A stretch of 64,000 bases of DNA from Candidatus Accumulibacter meliphilus. GTDB taxonomy: Bacteria > Pseudomonadota > Gammaproteobacteria > Burkholderiales > Rhodocyclaceae. Below are positions 31,706 to 40,094 of the stretch, piece after piece. The position numbers and the translations under genes are program-made. The stretch spans positions 293,719 to 357,718 of the forward strand of contig QPGA01000001.1 of assembly GCA_003332265.1 (NCBI GenBank), written 5' to 3'. Under the pieces are notes generated by a model. That model made no database searches, was not told where the DNA came from, and was given only the letters and a program-made list of their open reading frames with translations. The first letter of the stretch is position 1, and each line of letters starts with the position of its first letter.

Positions 31706-32445
31706 GCACAGACCGAACACTGGGGATCCTTGCTGAAGTTCACGCTGCGCCATTCCATTGACAGGCCGTCGAGCAGCCACAGACGGCCAAGGACGACTTC
31801 GCCGGCGCCGGCGATCAGTTTCAGTGCTTCGGCCGCCTGCATGGCCCCGATGATGCCGGTGAGCGGTGCGAATACGCCCATCACCGCGCAGCGCTCCTCC
31901 TCGACGTCGTCGCCTTCCGGGAACAGGCAGCTATAGCAGGGCGTGTCCTTTTGGCGACTGTCGAATACCGCCAGCTGGCCGGCGAAACGGATCGCCGCAC
32001 CGGAAACCAGTGGCGTGCGCTGTCGGACGCACTCCCGATTGACGGCGTGGCGGGTGGAGAAGTTGTCGCAGCAATCGAGCACCACGTCGGCCTCGGCGAC
32101 CCGCGCGGCCAGTGCTTCGCCGGCGAGACGGATGTTGATCGCCTCGACCTGTACTTCGGGATTGATGTGCGCCAGTGCGACCTGTCCCGAGCAGGCTTTG
32201 GGCTGACCGATGCGCTCCTGCGTATGCAGGATCTGGCGCTGCAGATTGGTCAGGTCAACCTGATCGCCGTCGGCGAGGGTGATGTGGCCCAGGCCGGCGG
32301 CGGCGAGATAGAGGGCGGCCGGCGAGCCCAGGCCGCCGGCACCGACAATCAGCACCTTGGCGTTGACCAGGCGTTGCTGTCCTTCGATGCCGATCTCGTC
32401 GAGCAGGATGTGGCGGCTGTAGCGAAGCAACTGCTCGTCGTTCAT
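31702..32445 (-). CDS. moeB: Molybdopterin-synthase/ThiS-type adenylyltransferase, HesA/MoeB/ThiF family
   Basis: 247 residues. It adenylates the C-terminal Gly-Gly of MoaD or ThiS. VGAGGLGSPAALYLAAAGLGHITLADGDQVDLTNLQRQILH is the ATP-binding Rossmann motif; DCCDNFSTRHAVN follows, and CYSC plus the C-terminal CSVC bind zinc. MoeB and ThiF cannot be separated with certainty by sequence alone, and in betaproteobacteria one enzyme often serves both pathways. No moa or thi genes are adjacent. Confidence 0.87.
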   Translation of the reverse strand: MNDEQLLRYSRHILLDEIGIEGQQRLVNAKVLIVGAGGLGSPAALYLAAAGLGHITLADGDQVDLTNLQRQILHTQERIGQPKACSGQVALAHINPEVQVEAINIRLAGEALAARVAEADVVLDCCDNFSTRHAVNRECVRQRTPLVSGAAIRFAGQLAVFDSRQKDTPCYSCLFPEGDDVEEERCAVMGVFAPLTGIIGAMQAAEALKLIAGAGEVVLGRLWLLDGLSMEWRSVNFSKDPQCSVCA

Positions 32446-32517
32446 CGGGCGGGCCCTGGCCTTTTCCTGCAGATGCGGCGCATGTTCCGACTGCTCTGAG
32501 CGTTCGGAATGCGGCGC

Positions 32518-32943
32518 TTACTTGTACTCGCGCCACTCGGGCGGCGTGTCGTCATGATCCCCATGCGGGTGGCGTTCCCAGGCGTGCGTGTAGGCTTCCG
32601 ACTGCGAGCGTTTCAGTGGTCGCTCAGGTGCTTCGAGGTTATGCAGCTGCGTTTCCTCGACGTAGTAGATCAGCGCCCGCATCATTTTGCTCATCAAGGT
32701 ATTGTCGAGGTGGTAGCCCTTGTCCTCAAGACTGGCTTCGAGCTCTTCCAGGGAGTGCTGGTGAAGATCGTAGGCGACGCCGACAGCGCGCTGCTGCTCA
32801 CGTCGCTCGACCTCCAGCTGCTCGATCTGGGCGAGGAATTCTGAGGCTTCAGGGACCTGGTCAGGGGGAAACTTGGCAAACAGGATATTGCGTTCCTTGC
32901 GGATCGGTGCTGTCTTGTAGCTCGTCGCGGCCGGTCGTTTCAC
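32518..32943 (-). CDS. Conserved-looking hypothetical protein, 141 residues
   Basis: I do not recognise a family. The protein has no signal peptide or membrane segment. It begins with a basic stretch, then a charged helix-rich middle (EFLAQIEQLEVERREQQRAVGVAYDLHQHSLEELEASL) that could form a coiled coil, and ends with a His- and Pro-rich tail (WERHPHGDHDDTPPEWREYK). It lies between moeB and ctpA on the same strand, separated by 72 and 23 bases. Codon use matches its neighbours, so it is probably a real gene; function unknown. Confidence 0.6.
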   Translation of the reverse strand: MKRPAATSYKTAPIRKERNILFAKFPPDQVPEASEFLAQIEQLEVERREQQRAVGVAYDLHQHSLEELEASLEDKGYHLDNTLMSKMMRALIYYVEETQLHNLEAPERPLKRSQSEAYTHAWERHPHGDHDDTPPEWREYK

Positions 32944-32966
32944 GTGCCTTCCCCCGAGAGAAAGGT

Positions 32967-34400
32967 TCAGGGTTTGCTGCGGATGATCTGCATGCCCTTG
33001 AGCAAATTCAGCGCCTGGGTCAGCTGGTAGTCCTTTTTCGAAGCCAGCTCGCGGTTCGGTAGCTCGGCCGTCTCGTCGCCTTCGTCCTGGTCGCTGTCCT
33101 TCGCGTCGTCGGGCTTCGGCTGCGCGGGTAGCGGCGCCTTGCTTGAGGGTTTGGCGGGCCCTTCCGGCTTTGCGGCCTCGGTCGCCGGCTGGGTGTTGTT
33201 TTCAAGGTGGTGATCAAGGTTGGCTTCGCGCAAGCGCTGCCGCGAGCCGCCATTGGCCGTTTCCTCAACGACAATGTCGGGGCTGATGCCTTTGGCCTGG
33301 ATCGAACGCCCCAACGGCGTGAAGTAGCGTGCCGTCGTCAGCTTGATGGCGGTGTTTCCGGGCAGGGGCAGAACGGTCTGCACCGAGCCCTTGCCGAAGC
33401 TTGTCGTACCCATGACGATGGCACGTTTGTAATCCTGCAGCGCGCCGGCAACGATTTCGGACGCCGAAGCCGAGCCACCATTGACCAGTACCACCATCGG
33501 TACCGTGCGCGCCTCGGCAGGCAGCCGCTTGATGTAATCGTCGCGGCTGCCGCGCAGATAGTCTGCCGGCGAAGCGTGGAACTCGTGCTTGGCGTCGGGG
33601 GCACGTCCATCGGTCGAGGTAATCAAGGAATCCGGCGGCAGAAAGGCCGCCGAGACGCCCACGGCACTATTCAACAGGCCGCCCGGATCGTTGCGCAGGT
33701 CGAGAACCAGCCCGTTCAGGGGTCCCGGTTTGGCCAGGTCCTGGAGGTGCTTGACCACCGCTGCACCGGTATTTTCCTGGAAAGATGTGACGCGTAGATA
33801 GCCGTAGCCGCCATCGAGCCGTTTCGACTTGACGCTCTGCACCTTGATCACTTCGCGGGTCAGCGCGACTTCTATCGGTTTGCTCTCACCCTTGCGCAGG
33901 ATCGATAGTTTGATCTGCGACTGCGGCTTGCCGCGCATGCGCTTGACCGCTTCGGTCAGGGTCAGCCCCTTGACCAGCGTATCGTCGATCTTGAAAATTA
34001 GATCTCCCGGTTTCACGCCGGCGCGATCTGCGGGAGTGTCCTCGATCGGTGACACCACCTTGACCAGGCCGTCTTCCATGCCGACTTCGATACCGATGCC
34101 GCCGAACTCGCCTTGCGTACCGACCTGCAAGTCCTTGAAGGCGTCGGCATCAAGGTAAGTCGAGTGCGGGTCCAGGTTGGAGAGCATGCCGCTGATCGCG
34201 TGCGTGATCAGGGCCTTGTCGCCGACCGGTTCGACATAGCCCTTCTTGATGGCATTGAAGACCTCCGCGAAAGTGCGCAACTCTTCCACAGGCAGACTCG
34301 TGCGAGTCTCCTTTTCGGCCAGCGCCGAAAACTGCAGGCTGATCAGAACGCCACCAAGAACTCCGGCGCAAAGCAGCCCGGCCTGTTTCCACTTACTCAT
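32967..34400 (-). CDS. ctpA: C-terminal processing protease, S41 family
   Basis: 477 residues from ATG 34400, with GGAG eight bases upstream. A signal peptide or anchor (about 5-27) leads into the periplasm. A PDZ domain (about 90-170: FGGIGIEVGMEDGLVKVVSPIEDTPADRAGVKPGDLI) precedes the S41 protease, with the catalytic Ser in NGGSASASEIVAGALQD and the Lys in FGKGSVQTVLP. A Pro/Lys-rich C-terminal tail is unusual in length. Together with the upstream EnvC-like gene it suggests a cell-wall or envelope quality-control pair; in many proteobacteria envC and ctp are neighbours. Confidence 0.93.
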   Translation of the reverse strand: MSKWKQAGLLCAGVLGGVLISLQFSALAEKETRTSLPVEELRTFAEVFNAIKKGYVEPVGDKALITHAISGMLSNLDPHSTYLDADAFKDLQVGTQGEFGGIGIEVGMEDGLVKVVSPIEDTPADRAGVKPGDLIFKIDDTLVKGLTLTEAVKRMRGKPQSQIKLSILRKGESKPIEVALTREVIKVQSVKSKRLDGGYGYLRVTSFQENTGAAVVKHLQDLAKPGPLNGLVLDLRNDPGGLLNSAVGVSAAFLPPDSLITSTDGRAPDAKHEFHASPADYLRGSRDDYIKRLPAEARTVPMVVLVNGGSASASEIVAGALQDYKRAIVMGTTSFGKGSVQTVLPLPGNTAIKLTTARYFTPLGRSIQAKGISPDIVVEETANGGSRQRLREANLDHHLENNTQPATEAAKPEGPAKPSSKAPLPAQPKPDDAKDSDQDEGDETAELPNRELASKKDYQLTQALNLLKGMQIIRSKP

Positions 34401-34420
34401 TTCTCTCACTCCGTGCGGCC

Positions 34421-36088
34421 TCATCTGCGCCTGACCCATGCCAGCGGGTCAAGCGGCTTCCCGTCATGGCGGATTTCAAAGTATAAACCGGATTCCGGGT
34501 TGCCACCGGTGTTGCCGACGGTGGCGATGGTTTCGCCACCGCGGACATCGTCGCCGACCTGTTTCAGCAGGGAGTCGTTGTTGGCGTAGACCGACAGGTA
34601 ATCGCTGCCGTGGTCGACGATCAGCAGATTGCCGAAACCGCGCATCCATTCGGCAAAGACGACGCGGCCAGTCGCGATGCTGCGCACTTCGCTGCCGGTC
34701 CCCGCACGGATGAACAATCCCTTCCAGGTACTGCCTTCCTGGCGTGCGCTACCAAAGCGATTGGTCACCGAGCCCCTGGTTGGCAGGTGCAGGGAGCCTT
34801 TCATTTGTGCCAGGTTGCCGACGAAAGCTTCAGCCGGCGAGGCTTCGCGTGGCGCCTGCTGGCGCGCTGGCGGGGGAGCTGTCCGGGCAGCCGTCGGAGG
34901 AGGCGTCGAGGCCTTCTCGCGGGGTGTTTCCGGGTGCGGCGGTGTGCTTGCCACCCCTTGTTCCTTGTCTGCGCCAGCGTCCGGCCGGGCCGGCGGCTGC
35001 TGCAGCCGGGCTGCGCGCTGCGCCTCCTGGCGGGCGAGTTCTTGCTGCGCCAGGGCTCGTGCGCGTCGTTCGACTGCCTCGCGCTCGGCTTCTCGCCTTT
35101 CCGCGTCGCGGCGCTCTGCTTGCCGGCGTTGCTCTTCCCTGCGCTGCGCTTCCCGGCGCGCTTCGGCCGCTCTGGCGGCGATGATTTTCGACAAGCGATC
35201 GATGAGCTTTGTGAGGCCCTTCTCGTCACCCTGGAGCTTGCCAATTTCGTGCCGCTGCGTTGCGATCTGTTCCGACAGTGCGTCCAGCGTCGCCTTGCGT
35301 TGCGCCCGCTGCGCCAGCAGTTTGGCGTGTTCTTCGCTCTGTTTGTCTTGCGCGGCGGCGAGTTGTGCTGCCTGTTCCCGGGTGTCGGTGGCGAGCGCTT
35401 TTTGACGTTGCAGGTTGGACTCGATCTCCAGCAGGAGTTGGCTGCGTGCTCGCCCAATCGCTTCCAGATAGTAAAGATCGCGCGCCAGCTGATAGGGGTC
35501 GTCGCCATTGAGAAACAGCTGCAGCGCATCCGGGTTGCCACGCAGATACTGCCGGTAGAGCAGCTTTTCGAGCTGTTGCTGCTGCAGGCTGAGTTCCTGT
35601 TCGAGCGCTTTCGCCTGTCCGTCAAGGTCCTTGAGGGTGCTCTGCCGCGCGCCGATCTGTTCCTTCAGCAGGTGCAGATCGCGCTGGGTCGATGAAATCG
35701 ACCGCTCGATGTCCTTGAGCTGGTCCGCCGATTCCTTGCGTGAACCTTCGGCAGCGACCATCTCCCGGCGCAGGGCTTCGATCTGGCTGCGCAAGGACTT
35801 CAGGTCACCCTGTTTTTCGGCGACGGCGCTTGTTGAGGGCGTATCGGAATCCACCCCGTCCTTGTCGCTGGCGGCGGCGGAAGTGGCTGCCAGCAGTGTG
35901 CTGGCGAGCAAAACCATGGCCAGCCGGCGCCCGAACTCCCCGCGTGCCGCGCGAGCTGCTGCTGCCGGAAGCTCTGTGTGGGCACGCTCCCCCAGCCGCA
36001 GTACGGCAAGGCACGCCTTGGCCGCAGTGTGGTCCGGCGTTGCGGCGTCGAAAGTTATGGCGGTGGTTTCGGTCAATGAACGGCGCAC
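34421..36088 (-). CDS. envC: EnvC-like murein hydrolase activator, LytM/M23 domain
   Basis: 555 residues if the GTG at 36088 is used. The signal peptide (RRLAMVLLASTLLAATSAAAS) sits 50 residues in, so the true start is uncertain; an ATG at 35917 would lack the positive residues before the hydrophobic core. After it come about 220 residues of coiled coil, an Ala/Arg/Glu-rich helix and a Pro-rich linker. The C-terminal 115 residues are an M23 fold, but the zinc ligands are not all seen: WKGLFIRAGTG replaces the His-x3-Asp motif and VYANND replaces HxH. This fits non-catalytic EnvC, which activates amidases at the septum. Confidence 0.85.
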   Translation of the reverse strand: MRRSLTETTAITFDAATPDHTAAKACLAVLRLGERAHTELPAAAARAARGEFGRRLAMVLLASTLLAATSAAASDKDGVDSDTPSTSAVAEKQGDLKSLRSQIEALRREMVAAEGSRKESADQLKDIERSISSTQRDLHLLKEQIGARQSTLKDLDGQAKALEQELSLQQQQLEKLLYRQYLRGNPDALQLFLNGDDPYQLARDLYYLEAIGRARSQLLLEIESNLQRQKALATDTREQAAQLAAAQDKQSEEHAKLLAQRAQRKATLDALSEQIATQRHEIGKLQGDEKGLTKLIDRLSKIIAARAAEARREAQRREEQRRQAERRDAERREAEREAVERRARALAQQELARQEAQRAARLQQPPARPDAGADKEQGVASTPPHPETPREKASTPPPTAARTAPPPARQQAPREASPAEAFVGNLAQMKGSLHLPTRGSVTNRFGSARQEGSTWKGLFIRAGTGSEVRSIATGRVVFAEWMRGFGNLLIVDHGSDYLSVYANNDSLLKQVGDDVRGGETIATVGNTGGNPESGLYFEIRHDGKPLDPLAWVRRR

Positions 36089-36243
36089 GCCTGGCAGAAA
36101 CGTGGATTGGCTGGAGAGAGCTGGAAGGGTGAGATGGTGAGATCGCTAGACCGCTGGACCAGCACTTCGAGAGGCCGGCAAGCACGGTATTCTACGCTCA
36201 CGTGCAAGGCGTGCGGAGCACCCCTTGTCGGGTGGTTTTGTTC

Positions 36244-36249
36244 TATAAT
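36244..36249 (+). promoter_or_regulatory. Putative -10 element of the ArsR-regulator operon
   Basis: A perfect TATAAT is 36 bases before the GTG start of the regulator, followed closely by the AT-rich ATTATATGATAA, a possible self-binding site. The -35 region is weak. Confidence 0.45.
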
Positions 36250-36285
36250 CGCCGATTATATGATAAAAGGCGACTCTGGCGTAAC

Positions 36286-36594
36286 GTGCCTATCCGGACC
36301 AGCATCATCGACAAGCAGGAGCATATCGAACAGGCGGCACGTGCGCTCAAATCGATATCGCATCCCTTGCGCCTCAAGATCCTGTGTGTGATCGGCGATC
36401 AGGATGCCTGTGTACAAGAGATCGTCGACGCCGTGGGTACTTCGCAAAGCAACATTTCCCAGCATCTTGCCATTCTGCGCGAAAAGGGCGTTCTGCTGGC
36501 GCGCAAGGACGCCAACCGCGTTTACTATCGCGTTGGCGACGCGCGCACCCTGCAGTTGATTGGCATGATGCGCGAGGTGTTCTGCGGCGATTAA
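36286..36594 (+). CDS. ArsR family regulator, BigR/SqrR-like (persulfide-sensing candidate)
   Basis: 102 residues from GTG 36286, chosen because a TATAAT lies upstream at 36244; the longer open frame would start before the promoter. The winged helix-turn-helix has CVQEIVDAVGTSQSNISQHLAILREKGVLLARKD (recognition helix SQSNISQHL). Two Cys, one just before the HTH (ACVQE) and one at the C-terminus (EVFC), occupy the places of the redox pair of SqrR/BigR/YgaV proteins, which sense persulfides. It is followed by rhodanese and glutaredoxin genes, supporting reactive-sulfur control. Family assignment is solid; the ligand is inference. Confidence 0.8.
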   Translation: MPIRTSIIDKQEHIEQAARALKSISHPLRLKILCVIGDQDACVQEIVDAVGTSQSNISQHLAILREKGVLLARKDANRVYYRVGDARTLQLIGMMREVFCGD

Positions 36595-36714
36595 TGTGAA
36601 AGTCGCGCAAGCGACTCACGAACCTCCCTTCTCCCCCTGCGGGAGAAGGGCCGGGGGAAGAGGGGGCGGTCATGACTTTCATGATCAGGGGTGTCTCGAC
36701 ATGTCATGACCGTT
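36591..36714 (-). repeat. Dispersed three-hairpin element, copy A
   Basis: Starts TTAATGTGAAAG, so it contains the TAA stop of the ArsR gene, and ends GTCATGACCGTT. It contains the GTGA..GTCGC/GCGAC..CAC hairpin, a CCCTTCTCCC/GGGAGAAGGG hairpin and the GGTCATGAC/GTCATGACC arms. Inverse orientation relative to copies B, C and E. Confidence 0.85.
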
Positions 36715-36836
36715 GGGAAGCGCCTTAAAGGTGCGTGCGCGCTGCGCGTCGGTCCTGGCGAGTGGGTGGGCTAGGGCCTCGTTCCGGGTGTAGTCGGGTC
36801 TTTCGCCATTTTTCGCGTCAATTTCTGGAGTTTCGA

Positions 36837-37256
36837 TTGGAATTCATTCAGCAGAACCTTCTTCTGGTGGCTGTCGCTGTGGTCAGCGGCATGCTGCTAC
36901 TCGTACTTACGGTGTATCGACCCGGCGGCTCGCGATCGGTGACCACAACGCAGGCAACGATGTTGATCAACCGCGAGAATGCGCAGTTGCTGGACATCCG
37001 TGAAACGAGTGAATACGTTACCGGACACCCGGTCGACGCGCGCAATATTCCTGTCGGATCGCTCGATGAACGTGTCGAGGAACTGGCACAGTTCAAGGAC
37101 ACGCCGGTGATTCTGATCTGTCAATCTGGCGCCCGCTCGTCTGCCGCCTGCGCCAAGCTGGCCAAGCTTGGTTTCTCCAGGTTGCATTCCCTGGAGGGGG
37201 GTGTTGCCGCGTGGGCCGAGGCCGGCCTGCCGCTGAAAAAGGGTTCGCGGAAGTGA
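36837..37256 (+). CDS. Membrane-anchored rhodanese-like protein
   Basis: 139 residues from TTG 36837, preceded by TGGAG seven bases upstream; the upstream frame lacks conserved sequence. An N-terminal membrane helix (LLLVAVAVVSGMLLLVLTVY, about 8-27) anchors a cytoplasmic or periplasmic rhodanese domain. LLDIRETSEYVTGH and the loop LICQSGARSSAACAKL carry the catalytic Cys. This arrangement resembles YgaP/GlpE-type sulfur-transfer proteins. The gene overlaps grxC by GTGA, and lies after an ArsR-like regulator, so a sulfur or redox operon is likely. Confidence 0.85.
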   Translation: MEFIQQNLLLVAVAVVSGMLLLVLTVYRPGGSRSVTTTQATMLINRENAQLLDIRETSEYVTGHPVDARNIPVGSLDERVEELAQFKDTPVILICQSGARSSAACAKLAKLGFSRLHSLEGGVAAWAEAGLPLKKGSRK

Positions 37257-37528
37257 GCGGGGTGCAGCGGGTGTTGATGTATTCCACGGGCGTTTGCCCC
37301 TTTTGTGTTCGCGCCGAGCAACTGTTGCTCGCCAGAGGCGTCGCCACGATCGACAAGATCCGCATCGATCTTGATCCCCAGCGCCGTAGCGAAATGCTCG
37401 AGCGGACCGCCAGGCGTACCGTTCCGCAGATTTACATCGGTGAGACGCACGTCGGCGGTTTCGACGATCTCCTTGCTTTCGATCGAGCGGGCAAGTTGTT
37501 ACCCTTGCTGGCGGGTGACGCTGCCTGA
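37253..37528 (+). CDS. grxC: Glutaredoxin 3
   Basis: 91 residues from GTG 37253 (ATG 37277 is an alternative). Thioredoxin-fold glutathione-dependent oxidoreductase. The active site is VCPFC (CPFC rather than the CPYC of E. coli Grx3), with TVPQIYIGETHVGGFDDLLAFD as the cis-Pro and glutathione-binding region. It overlaps the rhodanese gene and precedes secB, a gene order (rhodanese-grxC-secB-gpsA) seen in other proteobacteria. Confidence 0.93.
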   Translation: MSGVQRVLMYSTGVCPFCVRAEQLLLARGVATIDKIRIDLDPQRRSEMLERTARRTVPQIYIGETHVGGFDDLLAFDRAGKLLPLLAGDAA

Positions 37529-37538
37529 CAGCTGCTCG

Positions 37539-37658
37539 CGGTCATGACATGTCGAAACACCCCGGATCATGAAAGTCATGGACGCCCCTCTTCCCCAACC
37601 TTTCTCCCGCTAGGGGAGAAGGAAGTTTCGTGAGTCGCATAGGCGATTTTCACATTAA
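37539..37658 (+). repeat. Dispersed three-hairpin element, copy B
   Basis: Starts CGGTCATGAC 11 bases after the grxC stop and ends CACATTAA. The second arm of the inverted repeat is degraded (GTCATGGACG). It is immediately followed in tandem by copy C. Confidence 0.85.
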
Positions 37659-37780
37659 CGGTCATGACAGTCGAGATACCCCGAATGATGAAAGTCATGA
37701 CCGTCCCCCTCTTCCCCCGGCCCTTCTCCCGCGGGGGGAGAAGGGAGTTTCGTGAGTCGCATAGGCGATTTTCACATTAA
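37657..37780 (+). repeat. Dispersed three-hairpin element, copy C
   Basis: Tandem copy sharing the TTAA/AACGG junction with copy B. It starts AACGGTCATGAC and ends TTCACATTAA, about 65 bases before the secB start. Confidence 0.88.
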
Positions 37781-37844
37781 CCGAGTGAGCGCGAACTTCC
37801 CCGCAGTTTGTTTTCAATCCCCAACCATAGGCGTAAAAAAAACC

Positions 37845-38336
37845 ATGAGCGAACAAGAAACCCCGAACCCCGTCTTTGCCATTGAGAAGATCTACATCAA
37901 GGATCTCTCGGTTGAAGTGCCGAATGCGCCTCAGATCTATCTCGACCGCGAGACGCCGACGATCAACATCCAGTTGCAGACCAAGGCGCAGGGTATCGGC
38001 GAAGGGCTCTTTGAGGTCGCTTTGACGGCTACAGTGACGTCCAAGATCGGCGAGAAGACTGTTTTCCTTGTCGAAGTCGGCCAGGCGGGAATCTTCCGTG
38101 TTCAGAACGTGCCGAGCGAAAATATGGAGCCCTTGCTGTCGATTGCCTGCCCCAATATTCTCTACCCCTATGCTCGCGAAGTCGTTTCCGACGCTGTGAC
38201 CCGCGCCGGTTTTGCGCCGGTCATGCTGCAGCCGGTCAATTTCGAAGCGCTTTACATGTCTCGCCTCCAGAGCCAGCAGGAGGAGGCGGCGAAAAATGCG
38301 CCTCAGGCTGAGCCTGGCGACGCGACCATTCAGTAA
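37845..38336 (+). CDS. secB: Protein-export chaperone SecB
   Basis: 163 residues from ATG 37845. Cytosolic tetrameric chaperone that hands preproteins to SecA. FAIEKIYIKDLSVEVPNAPQIYLD, EVALTATVT, VFLVEVGQAGIF and the CPNILYPYAREVVSDAV block are conserved; the acidic C-terminal half is intact. SecA at 23588 has the zinc tail that binds SecB. It follows copy C of the repeat element, so the 5' leader may include repeat-derived RNA structure. Confidence 0.96.
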   Translation: MSEQETPNPVFAIEKIYIKDLSVEVPNAPQIYLDRETPTINIQLQTKAQGIGEGLFEVALTATVTSKIGEKTVFLVEVGQAGIFRVQNVPSENMEPLLSIACPNILYPYAREVVSDAVTRAGFAPVMLQPVNFEALYMSRLQSQQEEAAKNAPQAEPGDATIQ

Positions 38337-38372
38337 GGGGAAGCGGTCGCCAGAAGCGGGAAGGCCTCGGCG

Positions 38373-38807
38373 ATGAAGCGATCGCTGACCGTGTTGTTCG
38401 CGGCAGGCCTTGCCGTGCCGGCCCTGGCGATCGAGTTTCGCACCGTCGCCACGGCCGCGGTACTCTACGACGCTCCTTCGCCAAGAGGCAAAAAGCTCTT
38501 CGTCATCAAGCCCGATACACCGGTCGAACTGGTCGTCCACCTCGAAGGCTGGGCGAAGGTGCGCGACTCGGAGGGCAGCATGGCCTGGATCGAGAGCAAG
38601 TACCTCGCGATGCGGCATTCGGTGGTCGTAACCGCGCCACGTGCGCAAATCCGACAAAGCGCTGACGACGCCGCGGCCATGGTCTTTGAAGCCGAGAAGA
38701 ATGTCGCCCTCGATTACCTCGAAGGCGTCGCTGGCGGCTGGGTAAAGGTTCGCCATCGCGATGGAGCGTCGGGCTACGTCCGCGCCGATCAGATCTGGGG
38801 TCTGTGA
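38373..38807 (+). CDS. Secreted SH3-domain protein
   Basis: 144 residues. Signal peptide [19 protein letters not shown]; then two bacterial SH3 repeats with the pattern [46 protein letters not shown] and the second half [58 protein letters not shown]. Such proteins bind cell wall or act as envelope scaffolds. It lies 36 bases after secB and 4 bases before gpsA, so it is probably co-transcribed. The precise role is unknown. Confidence 0.85.
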   Translation: MKRSLTVLFAAGLAVPALAIEFRTVATAAVLYDAPSPRGKKLFVIKPDTPVELVVHLEGWAKVRDSEGSMAWIESKYLAMRHSVVVTAPRAQIRQSADDAAAMVFEAEKNVALDYLEGVAGGWVKVRHRDGASGYVRADQIWGL

Positions 38808-38811
38808 ACAC

Positions 38812-39801
38812 ATGAAGTTGACAGTACTGGGGGCTGGCGCCTGGGGTAGCGCGTTGGCTGCTGCTTTTAGTGATCAGCATGCCGTGACGCTGTGGGCGCG
38901 CGAGCTGGAAGTGCGGCGCAGCCTGCGCGACAAGCGGGAAAACACGCGCTATCTTCCGGGCCACCGCTTTCCCAACGCCTTGCGTATTGGTGAGGATTTC
39001 GAGACGGCCGTAGGCGATGCCGATTTGTTGTTGATTGCGACGCCGATCGCTGGTCTGCGAGCAACGCTTTGTCGCTTGCGTGATGCCGCTGTGGCGAGCC
39101 CGCTGATCTGGGTGTGCAAGGGCCTGGAGGCCGAAACGGCCCTGCTTCCGCACCAGATCGTCGCCGAAGTGCTCGGCGCGCAGCGCTTGTGCGGAGCCTT
39201 GTCGGGCCCGAGCTTTGCCGACGAGGTGGTGCGCGGCCTGCCGACGGCGGTGACCCTGGCGGCCAACGACATCGTGTTCGGCCAGCAGACGGCTTTGGCC
39301 TTGCATAGCTCCCGCTTTCGCATCTATGCCAACGACGATTTGCCCGGTGTTGAAATCGGCGGAGCGGTGAAAAACATCATGGCCATTGCCACCGGCGTCT
39401 GCGATGGCCTCGGCCTCGGGCTCAATGCCCGTGCGGCGCTGATTACGCGTGGACTCGCGGAAATGGCGCGCTTTGGCGTGGCTCTCGGCGGACAGGCGCA
39501 GACTTTCATGGGGCTGGCCGGGATGGGTGACCTGATCCTTACCTGTACTGGCGCTTTGTCGCGTAATCGGCGTGTCGGTCTGGAACTCGCCGCCGGCAAG
39601 ACGCTGTCGCAGATACTCCGCGACCTCGGTCACGTTGCCGAGGGCGTCAGCACGACGCGCGAAGTGGCTCGCTTGGCCAGCCAACTGGCGATAGATGTGC
39701 CGATCACGCAGGCAGTCGACGCCATCCTCTATCGTGATGAATCGGCCGCATCGGCGGTCGACAAACTGCTCAACCGCGATCCGAAGTGCGAGGGGAGCTA
39801 G
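38812..39801 (+). CDS. gpsA: Glycerol-3-phosphate dehydrogenase [NAD(P)+]
   Basis: 329 residues from ATG 38812 ([19 protein letters not shown]), four bases after the SH3 gene. It reduces dihydroxyacetone phosphate to sn-glycerol-3-phosphate for phospholipid synthesis. [10 protein letters not shown] is the dinucleotide loop, [11 protein letters not shown] and [31 protein letters not shown] contain the catalytic Lys region. C-terminal residues match GpsA length. Confidence 0.96.
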   Translation: MKLTVLGAGAWGSALAAAFSDQHAVTLWARELEVRRSLRDKRENTRYLPGHRFPNALRIGEDFETAVGDADLLLIATPIAGLRATLCRLRDAAVASPLIWVCKGLEAETALLPHQIVAEVLGAQRLCGALSGPSFADEVVRGLPTAVTLAANDIVFGQQTALALHSSRFRIYANDDLPGVEIGGAVKNIMAIATGVCDGLGLGLNARAALITRGLAEMARFGVALGGQAQTFMGLAGMGDLILTCTGALSRNRRVGLELAAGKTLSQILRDLGHVAEGVSTTREVARLASQLAIDVPITQAVDAILYRDESAASAVDKLLNRDPKCEGS

Positions 39802-40094
39802 CCGGCTGCCCGCGTCGCCAGCAGCGTCACGCGGCCGGAAGCGGCGTCAAAAGTTCTCGGAGTTCACGAAACTTTCTCCGTGGCCGCGTGTCTCAGGGCG
39901 CTCTCGAAGTTTGGTCGTGTCGTTCTGCTGCCACAAATACGAAACCTGTAGCCCCTATGCTGTGCTCGCCGCAGCGGCGAACCAGCTCTGCTGGCGCATC
40001 ACCCTGAATATAATGTGTAGTAGAAATGATGGATGACGGCACGAGAATTGCTTTGTTGCTGATATGCCCAGCCATCAACGGAGGTAGGCAAACG

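Noticed and set aside
36591-37780. CRISPR array
   Set aside because: The repeats are 120 bp long, only tandem twice, contain internal hairpins and have no short unique spacers.
38506-39684. 392-codon minus-strand frame opposite gpsA
   Set aside because: Antisense shadow of gpsA.
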